Origin: Asterochloris sp. CNOR1
Lineage: Eukaryota > Chlorophyta > Trebouxiophyceae > Trebouxiales > Trebouxiaceae
Assembly (NCBI GenBank): GCA_963969365.1
Contig: OZ017750.1
Span: 2,232,001 to 2,296,000 of the forward strand
Reading direction: 5' to 3'
DNA length: 64,000 bases
Shown here: positions 47,681 through 58,300 of the stretch, in pieces
How the letters are laid out: every line of letters begins with the position of its first letter
Numbering within the stretch: position 1 is the first letter of the stretch
Translations under genes and position numbers: made by a program
The notes under the pieces: model-generated
What the model saw: only the letters and a program-made list of their open reading frames with translations
Databases searched by the model: none
What the model was told of the DNA's origin: nothing

Positions 47681-49544
47681 CTACACAGCAACCTCAGCAC
47701 CAGGGCAGCGGCCAGCAATGAAAAGTGGCAGACAGGCCAAGCGGCTTTTCAATAGAACAGGCACCAGAAGTACATACACGTCCTGCAGCTGTCGGATCAC
47801 CAGAAACGCCTGTGCACAAAGTCTTGTGCAAATTTCAAGGCCTCCAATTTGCTCACTTCCCACACCCTGGCCAGCACCCTGGCCAGCAGCTGGTGCTGCT
47901 GGCCCTGCAATATTTTGGGCGATTCAGAGATGTCACTGCCAGAAAAGTGCATGCTGCTCCTCCAGTTCTTGCTGCAGAACACAAAGGCTGCAGGCTCAGT
48001 GGTTGTCAGCTTGTCCATAAGCATGAGAGCAACTAGCTCAAACCAGGTGCAGACACTGCAATGCCAGGTTTTACAACATGAGTGCACCAATATGCCGAGC
48101 CTACAGCATGACATCAATGTGGCCAAGCGTGCAAGCCTTCCCTACTACTGAAGTGCCACTTTGCAGAGGGGTTGTGCAGACAGCAGGCACGTTGTGGCGC
48201 CGCTGTGTGAGCTTATTGTGCCTGCCTGCCACCCAACGGCCACCTGACCAAGCTCAGGTGACATTCAAGTATAGGCCTCTGTGCCTTCCTACCATTGACA
48301 GCAACACCTAAGAACATTGCAGTTGCAGGCCACACACTCTACAGCAACTTATGGGGACCCGCAACACTGCTTACCTGCTGCTGAACAGCCACATGGCAGA
48401 GCGCAGGCACATTGCGGCGTCCATGTGCTTGCCCAGGGCTGCCACCGCCTCTGATGCTTGAGCAGCAGCCTCGTGGACCCTCGGCCTTCTGAGCAGCTCC
48501 TCCACAATGTCACTCACATGGAAGTCGATGGCTGAGGCAGGGATGTCTGCTGCTGCCACGCTGTCCACGTCTGGGACAGAGACGCTCACACCTGGGCAGA
48601 GTGAATTCCAGCGTGGCAGTATGTTGAGGGCCATCCCTGTGCAGGTATGTCTGCGTTCTGACACTGCGCTCACCAGGAACAGATCCTGCTCCCACCCAGG
48701 CAAGGGGGTGCTACCAGCTGAGAGCCTCCGAGGTCAAACAAAGCCTCAACAATATCATTGTTGACCAGAAGTCGACCAGATGAGCCAGGGATGGCAGGTG
48801 ACCCCACACTGCCCATATCCTCAGCAGGGACCCTTGCACCTGGGCACGTGGCGCAGCCAGCAATGAGCTCTGCACCCCCTTGGGAGCAGACGCCAAGTGT
48901 ACAACAGAGCACCAAGCGTAAGTTGATTGTCATGCACTATGCCCCAATATAGGCAGACTGTTGTAGGTGAGCGATGTTGAGGGCTTCTGGGCTTGTTTCG
49001 AGATTAGAGACCAAGCGGTTGCATGACAGATGGCCAAGCACCGGTGCGTGACTTCAAGCAGCAGGATCCCCGCCATGGCGCACGAGCAAAAAGTTTGGGC
49101 TGAACGGCAGGATGCATCATGCCCCGCTCACCGGCTGGGTGAACAGCAGAGAGGCAGTCCTGCCAGGTCGCTGGCTGACATGCAGCCTTGCCTGGGGAGG
49201 CTGGCAGCAGCGGTGGCGGCCCAGCATGCCCAAGCAGCCTGCAGCAAATACAGAATTGCGGGTTGGCGATGGCGGCACCCAGCCTTCCAGTGAGCTCATT
49301 GCGTGCAGGGCAGAGCGTCACCCCAGGACTGCAGTGCCGGGAGGCAGCACAGCCAATCAGCCTCCATGCTGCTGGCGCTACAGCTCAGCATGGCACCTGC
49401 TTGCATATGCACAGGTCTGCAAAGCTGTGCTGTGCAGCCAGCTGACATGCACACGGCTGGCAGGGAGGTGGCCTGCATCTTTGCAGACCTCCAACGCCAT
49501 GCAGCGCATGCAGCACACCCAGCTGGCATGCAGGCAGGCTCTAA
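47681..49544 (-). CDS. Probable 3' exons of the UBZ4 gene (or a separate unknown gene)
   Basis: Minus-strand coding-like exons: near 48750-48860 (RLLVNNDIVEALFDLGGSQL), 48380-48600 (VPDVDSVAAADIPASAIDFH, then VSDIVEELLRRP, ASEAVAALGKHMDAAMCLRS and AMWLFSSR), and 47800-48040 (LVALMLMDKLTTTEPAAFVF, LLARVLARVWEVSKLEALKF). The last frame could end at 47681 after VLLKSRLACLPLFIAG. The IPASAIDFHVSDIVEELL block looks like a conserved continuation of the domain in the upstream exons, so one gene is favoured. I recognise no named family, and the links between exons were not proven. A start at 48933 (MTINLRLVLCCTLGVCS) would make a separate secreted protein, which I consider less likely. Confidence 0.4.
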
Positions 49545-52104
49545 CTAATTTGGAAAAAGTGTCCTCAGGCCTGCACAACCTCCGAAGCAACTGCAGCACA
49601 GCCCACTTGCCTCACAGGCTGGTGGAAGTAGGGCTTGCCTGCGTGTCCACAGTTCTGCGAAGCCGTGCAGCATCCTCAAGTCCCCCTTCATGCCGCCAAA
49701 GGCTGCCCGTATACGCATGCTCCGGATCAGCACCGCCTGCTGCGGCGTCAGCTGCTGCTGCAGGTTGCCAGACAAACAGGCGGTGCCCTGAGAGCCTGGG
49801 CCAGCAGCAGCGGCAGCAGGGCTGCCGACCGGCAAAGAGCCGCCTGAGGTGGCTGCTGGCGCATCAGCTGCTGCAGCAGGTTGCAGCGCCTTGCCTGTGC
49901 TGTGCGCCTGCCGGCTGACATCCGCATCCTGCTGCATGCTCTGTGTCTGACTTGCGGACACGGTCAGCAGGCGCCCTACCTGAGCCTCCTCATCAGAATC
50001 CTCGTCTGCAAGCTGCCCTGCCAGGTCCTCTTGAGGCAGGGCCAGGCTGTGGGCCAGGCTGTCCTGCACTGGCACGCTGGCCATCTGCGCCACCAGCGTG
50101 AGGCAGCACTCTGCCAGGGCCACGCCCAAGCGGTAGCCCTTTGCGGCTGCGCACATGAGCCAGACAACCAAGGGCAGCTGGGGGTGCAGAATGGCGTCCT
50201 CCAGGCAGATGATGCTGCAGCGGCGCAGGAACTCGCTGGCGTCCTCCTTCAGCAGGTGCAGGGCCACCCTGCACAGAAAGGGTCTGCTCAGCTCGACTGG
50301 CCCGCTGAGGCTGTCCTCCGGGGAGCCCTGCACCCTGGAGGTTAGGAGCCGGCACTGTGCCGGAGGGACTCACTGCAGCGGCCAATTCGCATGTCCTCTT
50401 GCATCAGGTGCAGGGCAACCCTTCAGGCCTGGTCATCTGTGGAACCCTGCAGGTCAACTCCACAGGCTTGTCCAGACAAGCCCTCTGCAGCAGCAGCTGA
50501 GCTAAGACTGCAAGCAGCAGCCTTGCTCACAGTGTCTGCCTGCCTGCCATGACGTCAGGCGCTGGTGCTGCATATGGTTGCAGGTTCCTGGGGTGTCCTC
50601 ACCTAACAGAGGCATCTGTCCTGCCCAGGCGTACATTCTTCTGGAGCGCGCTCTTCAGGATGCCACAGCTGCCGCGAAAGCGGCGCTCACTGGGGCCCTG
50701 GCTGCTGCGCAACCCCTGACTTTCCCAGGAGACCTGCAGCTGCACTTTAGGTCTGCGCACTGCTGCCAGGATCAGCCATGCCAGGGCATGGCATGTGGCA
50801 TGCTTGCGCAGTTTGCTGCAGCGCATGCCACATGGGCAGCACTTGTCACGGGAAACGGAGGCAAAAGCCCTCGCTGCCAGCCAACAGCCGCCGCACTTAC
50901 CAGAAGTTACGCCCAGAGTTCCAGCTTCCGTGACACACAGGCAACCATCACCAATGAGATTTCCAGCACTCTCCACACAGGCAGGTGCCACTATGCATGT
51001 CCAAAATGAGAGTGACAGGGCTCTCCTCACCTCACCTCCCAGGCCGGATGGAACGTTGGTCATCAGCACAACAGGCAATTTGGCCGCAGCTTTGGCAATG
51101 CTTCCCCCTGGCTGCTGCTGCCCGTGCACCGTGCTGGCCGACATCTGAGTGGCAGAGGTCCACACTGCAGCAGCCTCGCAGGCTGCCTGCATGCCCTGCC
51201 TTGGCTGTACCCCTGGCCCTGCTGCTGGGACCTGCGTGGGTGCCCTTGCCGCCTGTGGGGCCTGCCTGGCCTCTCCTTCTGCCCCTGCTGTGTCAGGGGC
51301 AAGCTTGGCAGCTCCCCTTGTGGGGCCTGCCTGTGGGGCCTGCCCAGCTCCACAGTCAGTGCCCAGCTGCTGGCCTGGTGGCTGGGCAGGCGCCTGTGTT
51401 TGGTGTGCAGGGCCCCGCTGCTGCTCTGGGTGCTTCTTGCTGGCGCCGCCTGCCTTGAGCCACCAGTGGATGCTGAACTGCCCCTGCTCGCTCTGCATTA
51501 GGTAGAAGACTGCCATCCTGCTGAGCTCTCGCTGCTGCTGCATCATGGCAGCAAAGGCATTTGGCCTCTCAGCCTTCTGCTGGCCAGGTGCAGGCAGGGT
51601 GTCGGCACCAGCATTAGTGGATGCAGTCACGCTGCCACTGTCTGTTGGCAAGACTTTGCCAGCAGCTGTGGCATCCACAGGAGGTGGAGCTGCATCTGTT
51701 TTGGCAAATGAACGGCCCTTGCCTGCAGGCAATGGGAGGTCTCAGCAGCGCACGCCACCTCTGTTGCAGGTGTGTATGCAGCAGAGAGACCTGCACTGGC
51801 TGACATGCCTTCTGCATTGCTGGGCCTCGCCAGCACCTGCTCACGATGCTGCTGACTGGCAAGACAGAGATTGACATGTGCCTCAAGCTGAGGTATGGGA
51901 AATCGCCTATTGCACACAGGGCAGACGCTGTACTCTGGAGCCTGCAGGAAGGTGACCACTACTGCTCCATGAATGGCAGCAGTGTTCAGAGTCGAGCTGC
52001 GGACACGCCACCTTGGGAAGTGGCCTCTTCTGCCTTTTGATTGATGCTGCTTCCTCATTTACGTCACGGCCTCGTTTCAGAAGCAGATCCAAGGCATTCG
52101 GCAT
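49545..52104 (-). CDS. UBZ4 zinc-finger protein with an unfamiliar conserved C-terminal domain
   Basis: Start ATG 52104; exon 1 52012-52104 encodes MPNALDLLLKRGRDVNEEAA plus a KRQKRPLPK nuclear-localisation-like stretch. Exon 2 (51790-51941) carries a Rad18-type ubiquitin-binding finger, CPVCNRRFPIPQLEAHVNLC, with exact C-x2-C-x11-H-x3-C spacing. Exon 3 (from 51722) has NAFAAMMQQQRELSRMAVFY then SEQGQFSIHWW and a Pro/Gln/Ala linker. Later exons give LPVVLMTNVPSGLG (51060), VALHLLKEDASEFLRRCSII then CLEDAILHPQLPLVVWLM and CAAAKGYRLG (50150-50270), and IRSMRIRAAFGGMKGDLRML (49700). UBZ4 proteins (RAD18, WRNIP1, FAN1, SNM1A, SPRTN) act in DNA-damage tolerance, so a genome-maintenance role is likely. 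The domain itself matches nothing I can name. The exon ending at 49639 has a GC donor (CGCAG|GCAAGC). Confidence 0.65.
51880..51941 (-). other. UBZ4 ubiquitin-binding zinc finger
   Basis: Coding segment for the C-x2-C-x11-H-x3-C finger preceded by APEYSV. Spacing is identical to Rad18-type UBZ domains. Confidence 0.85.
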
Positions 52105-52220
52105 GCTGCTGCTCACCCAGAAATCTTTCTTGACTGTATTTCCATGTTGCCATCTTTTCGGTCAATGGTAGTAAATCTCTCTCTCTGCCATCTCTCAGAA
52201 CCTGCTGCCACGCTCTCAGC
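52105..52220. promoter_or_regulatory. Putative bidirectional promoter, UBZ4 gene / TANGO2
   Basis: 116 bp between divergent ATGs. Contains a CT-rich stretch (AATCTCTCTCTCTGCC at about 52174-52189). No TATA box. Confidence 0.5.
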
Positions 52221-53533
52221 ATGTGCACAGCCTTGTTCTTGTGGGACAGTCACCCCACTATTCTTTTTGCGCTGGCCTTCAATAGAGATGAGACCTTCAG
52301 GAGACAGACCCAGCATGCTCACTTCTGGGAGGCCTATCCAGACATCCTGGGAGGCCGTGACATCCAGGGAGGGGGGACCTGGCTGGCCATCTCGCGCTCA
52401 GGGCGCTTTGCAATGCTGACAAACTTCCGAGAGGTGCTTGCATTTACAGGCGACATGCAGCTTTGCAGGACCTGTGCTCAGGCTGCCCCTGTTGCTGCAG
52501 CCAGCATATGACAAGGTCAAGAACGCTCCCAGCAGAGGTGCTCTTGTGACAGACTTTCTGCTTGGAGACACAGCGCCGCTGGCACACCTGCAGGCCCTGG
52601 ATGGCCAGGTGGGCTAGAGCATTCATGCCCTGTGGCAGTGAGGCAGGTCTCTCAGGCCGTCAGCAAGCAGCTGGCATCCTTCTGCAGAAAGACTTGTGGC
52701 TGGCTATGGCCAAGTCTTGGTAGGCATCAGGCAGGCATAGCATGCGGCAGGCCTGACAGGCTGCTGGCGAGCAGCTGCTGTCCCGTTGCAGAATGCTTGG
52801 CAGCTGGCATCAGACAAGGTCCGGGTAGGTGCTAGGCAGCCATGCCCTTTGGCAACAGGTAGCCCCAGCAGGCTGCTGGCAAGCACCTGCTGTCCTTCTG
52901 CTGAGAGCTTTAGGCTGTCACAGGGGACAAGTCCTTGGGTCAGCCAGCATTATCTCATTATTGCCAGCCTTTGCAGTAGTGCTGCCCTGGCTCCTGCAGG
53001 TATACAACGGCTTCAACCTGGTTGTTGGGGACATGGTATCCCACCAGCTGGCGTACCTAAGCAACCGGGCAGAGACTGGCGCACAGGCCCTCGAGCCAGG
53101 TTTGCATGGCATCAGCAATGGTGTGCTAGATTCTGCCTGGCCTAAGGTTGAGAAGGGCAAGCTCAAGCTGCTGGATGTTATGGCTCAGCAGCACTGCGAC
53201 AGCACTGGAAAGGCTGATGATGGCACCTTCAGCCACGAAGAGGTCCTATCCCTTGTGATGAGTGACACTGAGAAGGAGCCCATCTCACACCTGCCGCAGA
53301 CCGGCATGCCGCTTGAGGTGGAACAACTGCTCAGTCCCATCTTCATACAACCCATTCCGGACCTCCTACCAGGCACAGGCCTGTATGGAACACGCAGCCA
53401 GACCGTGCTGGTTGTGGGGCAGGACGGCAATGTCAACATGTGGGAACGCTCAATAGCAGACGCACAGGGCAAACAATGGCACACCGTGCAGCACCACTTC
53501 AAGACTGAGCCGGGCGGGTGCAATGCTAACTAG
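52221..53533 (+). CDS. TANGO2: TANGO2 homologue (NRDE family)
   Basis: Cytosolic/mitochondrial protein linked in animals to haem or lipid trafficking and to Golgi organisation. Three exons with consistent phases: 52221-52433, 52516-52608, 53000-53533, giving 279 residues against 276 in human TANGO2. The N-terminus MCTALFLWDSHPTILFALAF then NRDETF holds the family's invariant NRDE motif; GGRDIQGGGTWLAISRSGRF and MLTNFRE follow, then APSRGALVTDFLLGD, VYNGFNLVVGD and a C-terminus with GTRSQTVLVVGQDGNVNMWE. The acceptor of intron 1 appears to be AAG (GACAAG|GTC), since the nearby CAG would create a stop. Intron 2 is made of tandem repeats. Convergent with the methyltransferase gene, 109 bp away. 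Confidence 0.95.
52605..52999 (+). repeat. Tandem ~105-113 bp repeats forming TANGO2 intron 2
   Basis: Four unit starts at about 52605, 52711, 52815 and 52928 share a junction-like start (CCAGGTGGGCTAG, CCAAGTCTTGGTAGGC, CAAGGTCCGGGTAGGTG, CAAGTCCTTGGGTCAG). Units 2 and 3 also share GCAGGC..GACAGGCTGCTGGC and AGCAGCTGCTGTCC..T-TGC-GA. The first unit is the real exon-2 donor region. Confidence 0.8.
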
Positions 53534-53560
53534 AGCAACGACAATTGAATTTTCATAGCA

Positions 53561-53565
53561 TGTAA
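53561..53565 (+). terminator. TGTAA polyadenylation signal of TANGO2
   Basis: TGTAA, the usual chlorophyte poly(A) signal, 28 nt after the TANGO2 stop codon. Confidence 0.55.
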
Positions 53566-53642
53566 TGGATTGAGAGGCAGAACAAATCCCTCAGGGGACG
53601 CGCTAGTAGACAAGAAGCACTCACTGAGCCTGGGCAGCCGCT

Positions 53643-55215
53643 TCACACAAGCTGGCCCCATGCGTCCTGCTCATCTGCGCCCTGCACATGCTGCTGGTAG
53701 ATGCTGTGTTCCTGCAATGAGTGCTTTTGCTGTTGAGCCACAAAGAGCCACTTCGTCTTGTCACCATGAAGGGTTCCATGTTTGTCCAACTTTTCAGTGT
53801 GGTCAGTCCTTGTCAGGTCTGCTGCTGCCTCCTGATGCTTCAGCAAGATGCCAAGCAGGCCAGCACTGCCCAGCAGCTCCTCAGCCTCAGCCTTGCTCAT
53901 AGATGGCAGCCACCCCATCACCACACTCTTAAGGGCTGCCAGCTGAGATGCTTGAAGCAGAGCCTGCTGCACACTTGCCACAGAGGTTTCCTCCAAGCCC
54001 TGCAGAGCAGTGCACACTGTCAGCATGTGGACAGCAGTCAAACAGCTGCCACTAGCTATTGATGCACGACTTCAAAAGGTCAGCTCCGCAGCAGTTGACA
54101 GACTTGGATGATCCAGACAGACAGCTTGTTGCCGCGGAAGCCACTGCCTTCAAGGTCTGCTGCCCAGTCCTCTTCACTCTGCAGTGGCAAGTGTGCTGAG
54201 TCACGGCAGCTGCGCCATGTGGACAGCCAGTGGAATCATTGCATCAAGCAGCTGGCTCTCCAAATGCAGCACAATGCTGGAAGTTGAGGGCACCCAGAGG
54301 CAGATGTGCCCATCCTGTACACCTGGAATGTGGCTGGAATGCGCCTGAGCAGGCAGCCAGCGGGGATCTTGGCCTTCTGGCGATTCAGCTCCTTTGCGGC
54401 AGCATGCTGTACGTTTACATCTGCCACAATGAAGTACAGCGTGCCCCTAGGGCTGAGCAGCCTGCAGCATCGGGTGTGCCTGGAAGTGCATCAGGCCAAA
54501 ACAGCCTGATGCTGCAGGGGTTGCGGCCTTTAGCAGCAGAATCTTTCACATCTGCGTGGCTACTCTTGAAGCATCCATTTACGGCACCATTCAGCTGCCA
54601 AGCAGCTCTTGGAATCTTATAAAACGTCACACACACATTCAACATTGCTGCCACTGGCCACTGCACTCCCCTCAACCCTATGCCAGGTGCGGGCATCCCT
54701 GATGGGCCCTGCTGGCTACTCACCCACCTGAAGGGGCGGGTGTCCATGCCATCGCCCACCAACACAACCTGAGTGAACTCCTGTCTGAGCTCAGGCTCTA
54801 CGCTGTCAAGCATGCGCAGCAGCTGGGTGTCCAGGAAGAGAGTGGCGGTGGTTGCCTCAGCCTGCTCTGCTGCAGTGATGGTGGGGCATTGTGCCTGCAT
54901 GCACGACTCCTGAGTGCATTGCATGCTGGCGCCCTCATCTTTCATGTTGAAGAGCAGCTGTGGTCAGTCTACCTGCAGCTGCAACAGCCCCTCTGCATAT
55001 GGGTCCAAAGGTGCAGCGTCCAATGTGGCGGTCTGCCACCTGGCTGTTGCTAGCTGCAGGCTCCTTTGTGAGGCAGGACCGTGCGAGAGCAGCTTGGCAG
55101 CACAGCTGATGGTGGCCCTGGGTCTGCCTTGCGCACGAAGGACCTGATGGGCTGCAAAAACAGACAGCAGGGAGGTGGGCCTGCTTGAACATTGCACATC
55201 ATACATGATCATCAT
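53643..55215 (-). CDS. SAM-dependent methyltransferase of the leucine carboxyl methyltransferase (LCMT) superfamily
   Basis: Class I methyltransferase of the LCMT/PPM group, as in unnamed plant plastid proteins; substrate unknown. Start at or after 55215 (MMIMYDVQCSSRPTS). Exon 1 ends 54973; exon 2 is 54728-54894. Landmarks: RPRATISCAAKLLSHGPASQ, ATTATLFLDTQLLRML, the SAM-binding motif QVVLVGDGMDTRPFRW, then ADVNVQHAAAKELNRQKAKI followed by PAGCLLRRIP (54320-54420), GFRGNKLSVWIIQ (54110-54150) and a C-terminal exon with LASALKS-like helices, KAEAEELLGSAGLL and TKWLFVAQQQK, stop at 53643. Order and motifs match the plant family (VLLGDGMDTRP, ARIP..CLF, NRPSIW, FVAEQ). An intron of about 78 nt (54895-54972) removes an in-frame TGA after LLQLQ. 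Shares a 98-bp divergent promoter with the OSCA-like gene. Confidence 0.8.
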
Positions 55216-55313
55216 GCATTGACAGTTACATAATGTGCACCTGCTCGCGGGTTAATTGGTGAAACGATAATTGGTGAAACGACCCATGAACCGCAGCTAG
55301 ACTGGACACAGAG
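55216..55313. promoter_or_regulatory. Putative bidirectional promoter, methyltransferase / OSCA-like channel
   Basis: 98 bp between divergent start codons. Contains a perfect tandem 15-bp repeat at 55253-55282, the only striking element. AT-richer than its surroundings. Confidence 0.5.
55253..55282 (+). repeat. Perfect tandem 15-bp repeat in the divergent promoter
   Basis: TAATTGGTGAAACGA occurs at 55253-55267 and again at 55268-55282 without a mismatch. It contains ATTGG (a CCAAT box on minus) in each unit. Possible transcription-factor site pair. Confidence 0.9.
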
Positions 55314-58300
55314 ATGAGCGGGCAAGGCGATGACCTGCGTACATATAGTATGGCCCCTGTTGAGAGCAACTACATGCCTGGGGAGCCTGGCTACTCTGGG
55401 CTGTCCATTAGTCCTTACACGCGCACTCCAGCAGTCACAAGCTTTGTCTCCTATCCCTCACCCCTGACCCAGCCTCACGCAAGCAATGATGAAGCAAGTT
55501 CCAGGTGGCCAGTCCAGGTGAAAGCCCCAGCCAGCTGCAATGCAGTACCACAAATGTTGCATGAGGAGCAGTGCGTGCGCATGCAATGATACCTGCCGCA
55601 ATCCAGGCCTTCGATGACCGCTCAAGCTGACACTGAGGCTGGCCCTGAGCAGCTGCACCCTTTTGCGTGCTTGCAGGAGGATCTGGGAGAGCCTGCGTGG
55701 CGGGTTCCCATGCCCTCAGTGACGGCCAGGCAGGGCACCCACTTTGATGCAGACGGAGACTCAGCACAGGACAGGCCAGGCAGCCACCCCAGCAGGCTGC
55801 GGCCCACCCCGCAGGGCGATCAGGGACAGCCTGCCTGGCATGTGCCTGCACCGACTGACCAGAGCAATCAAGCCAGTGGCAGCGGCGCGCAGTCTGCCGG
55901 CACTGCCAGGCCAGCAGGAGCCTTGAATGGGGATGCTAGCTCGCCAAGGGCTGGGGACAGGATGCAGGCATGGCCAGCTTGGGGACAGGACCCAGCTGAC
56001 TTACCGGCTGGAAAGCGTGTACACCCGTCGGCCACAGGCAGCGCTGCAGATGTTGGGGCCTTGCAGGGCAAGGTTGGCCATGTGGACAACGTGGCTGTGG
56101 TGGGCGATGGAAAGCCCTCCAGGTACGCTCAGCCATCGCATGACCTTGCTGTCACACCAGGCCATGCCTGGGGCTGGATGTGTTGGAACAATGGCTGGGC
56201 TGCCCTGATGTCAGTGCTCTGCCACAGAGGCAGCAGCCACCTGCACCTTGCAGCCTTGCAGAGGTGTACGCTGACCCAGGCAGCAAGAGCTGGCAGCACC
56301 TTCGACAGGCCCTGCAGCAATTCCTGAAGTTGGTGTCAACACAGCCTGCACACACTGGCCCCCAGGAAGCACACGGCCAGCCGTGCCAGCAGGGAGCTAG
56401 CCAGGAAGCGGGGCAAGACGCTGCTGCTGTACGAGTTCAGCCGGGATGCGGCAGGCCTGCCCCTGCCTGGCACTCAGAGCCGTTTCAGCCTGACAGCCAA
56501 CCCGCGCCATATTGGGCAGGAGTCGGTCGGCCTGGGGGTGAGTCGATCACCCTCTGTTGCCACCTGCGTGCCAGGTGCAGTGGTAGGGGTCTAACTCACA
56601 ACTTGATGCTATGCACCTGCATGTTAGCTGTCGGCTGCTACTTGCAGCCTCCCTGCCTGCTACAGGAGCACAGCGTGAGATGCTGGGCCCCAGTGCGCTG
56701 TGCATTTTGGTGGACTGGTCCTCTGCTGCACTGTGGCTGTCACTGTCTGTGCCAGCCTGTGCTACTTGACACACTGCACTGCTGTCAACGGGTGCCCCTG
56801 CATGGCTTAGGATGAGCTGGTCTTGTGATGCAGGTCTACCTGACCAGCATTTTGCTGTTTGGGCTGGTGGCCTTTGTGCTGAGCCTGTTGTCCATCTACC
56901 TGATTGTGGACAACAGTCAGCAGCAGGGGTACACCTATACATTCACCAGTTACATCAACGGGGTGAGCGCACGCAGAAGGGGCATCACAGCTGATTTAGA
57001 CACTCTTTCTGCCCAAAACAGACTCTGATCCCCCGGGCTCTGGCCACGTCTTGCCTTGCAACACGCATCCCGCCCTGAGGGTGATGCAGGCACTGCCCCT
57101 GCACATACACCCTGCCATGTGGGTGTTGCCCAGGCGCTCGCAGGCTCTGTGGCTGCGCTGAGGCAGTTTGCCCACTCTGCCATTGCACCAGCCCATGCAT
57201 GATCTGCGGCTTTTTGGCTGGGCGGCTCCATGCCAGGTGCCCCCCTCCCTGGTGCCACTCACCTCAGGCCTGACGCACTGGCCCATGCAGAGTCCAAGAG
57301 GCAGCTCTGTGCACCCATGTCTCTACCCTGGTGCTGCAGTGCCCAGCAGCAGCGCCACCCTCCCAGTGTGCCCCACTCTGGTGCAGATCACCTCAGGCTA
57401 TTGCCCCAAGACCTGGGAGGTCAGCAACACGCTGACCAAGACTTCCATTGGCAACTTCTGTGCCACTCCCCGCTACAGCAGCAAATACAGCTGTGCTGCC
57501 AACTGCGTGTACACCAGCCAGAAGCTGCGGCAGGCCCAGTGTGCTGGCCTGCCTGATCGGCTGTCTTACTTTCAAGGTGGCCCTCAGCCCTTGCAGCCCG
57601 TGATCTGGCCGCAGCAGGCGAAGTGTGCAGGCCTACCTGACAACCTTTTGCTGTCAAAGCTGCTGCAAGTGACCCTCAGCTTTCCTGCCTGTGGCCATCA
57701 GTGGTCCCATCTGTGCCGTATGAGCTGCCTGGCTGCTGGGGTGGCAAGGCGAGAGCTCACCTGTGGGTACACTTGAGAGACTGGCCTGAGCCTGGTACCT
57801 TGAGGCAGAAGCGCCCCTGCAGGCATCCATGTGGCATGCATTGAGCACAGGTCCTGCTCACAGGGCTGCTGTGCAGGCTCAAGTGGCATGTGCTGAATCA
57901 GGATTGCTGCTTGTTTGCCGCAGTCCTCAAGCAGGTGGCTGCCCCTGCAGGCTTTGATGTGGCGTGCGCTGAGCACAGGCCCTGCTCCTCTTTCACCACC
58001 AATGTGTCGGCGCCAGATGGCCCATGCTACTGCTGCGACCTCCAGCTGCAGGTGATGGGTCCTTGCACTGGCACAGATTGCCTGTGCGGCGCTAATTGCT
58101 GTATGCATGTATTGCCTGAGCTCCACATCTGGGCCCTTTGTGCCAATGGAGGCACGCCATGTACCACTCGATCTCTGCTGCATGCGCCCTCTGGACGCAC
58201 ATTTTGCCTGCAGTGTCTCTGCAGTCGCCATTGTACTGCCTCTAGCTGCAGACAGACACTGTCGCCAAAAACTCTGTCACGGAGGCCCAGCTGTGGGTGC

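Noticed and set aside
49004-49321. Minus-strand frame with NELTGRLGAAIANPQFC as a definite exon
   Set aside because: It may be part of the UBZ4 gene, but neither splice site nor frame continuity could be established, so it is not annotated separately.
49112-49918. A 268-codon plus-strand frame
   Set aside because: It is antisense to the conserved AAFGGMKGDLRML exon of the UBZ4 gene; composition and lack of motifs indicate chance openness.
54895-54975. An apparent 15-nt intron (GTAGACTGACCACAG) in the methyltransferase gene
   Set aside because: The same donor joins in phase to a normal acceptor at 54895 (GCATGCAG), giving an ordinary intron of about 78 nt and a protein lacking the unmatched MKDEGASM segment. 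The tiny intron is not needed.
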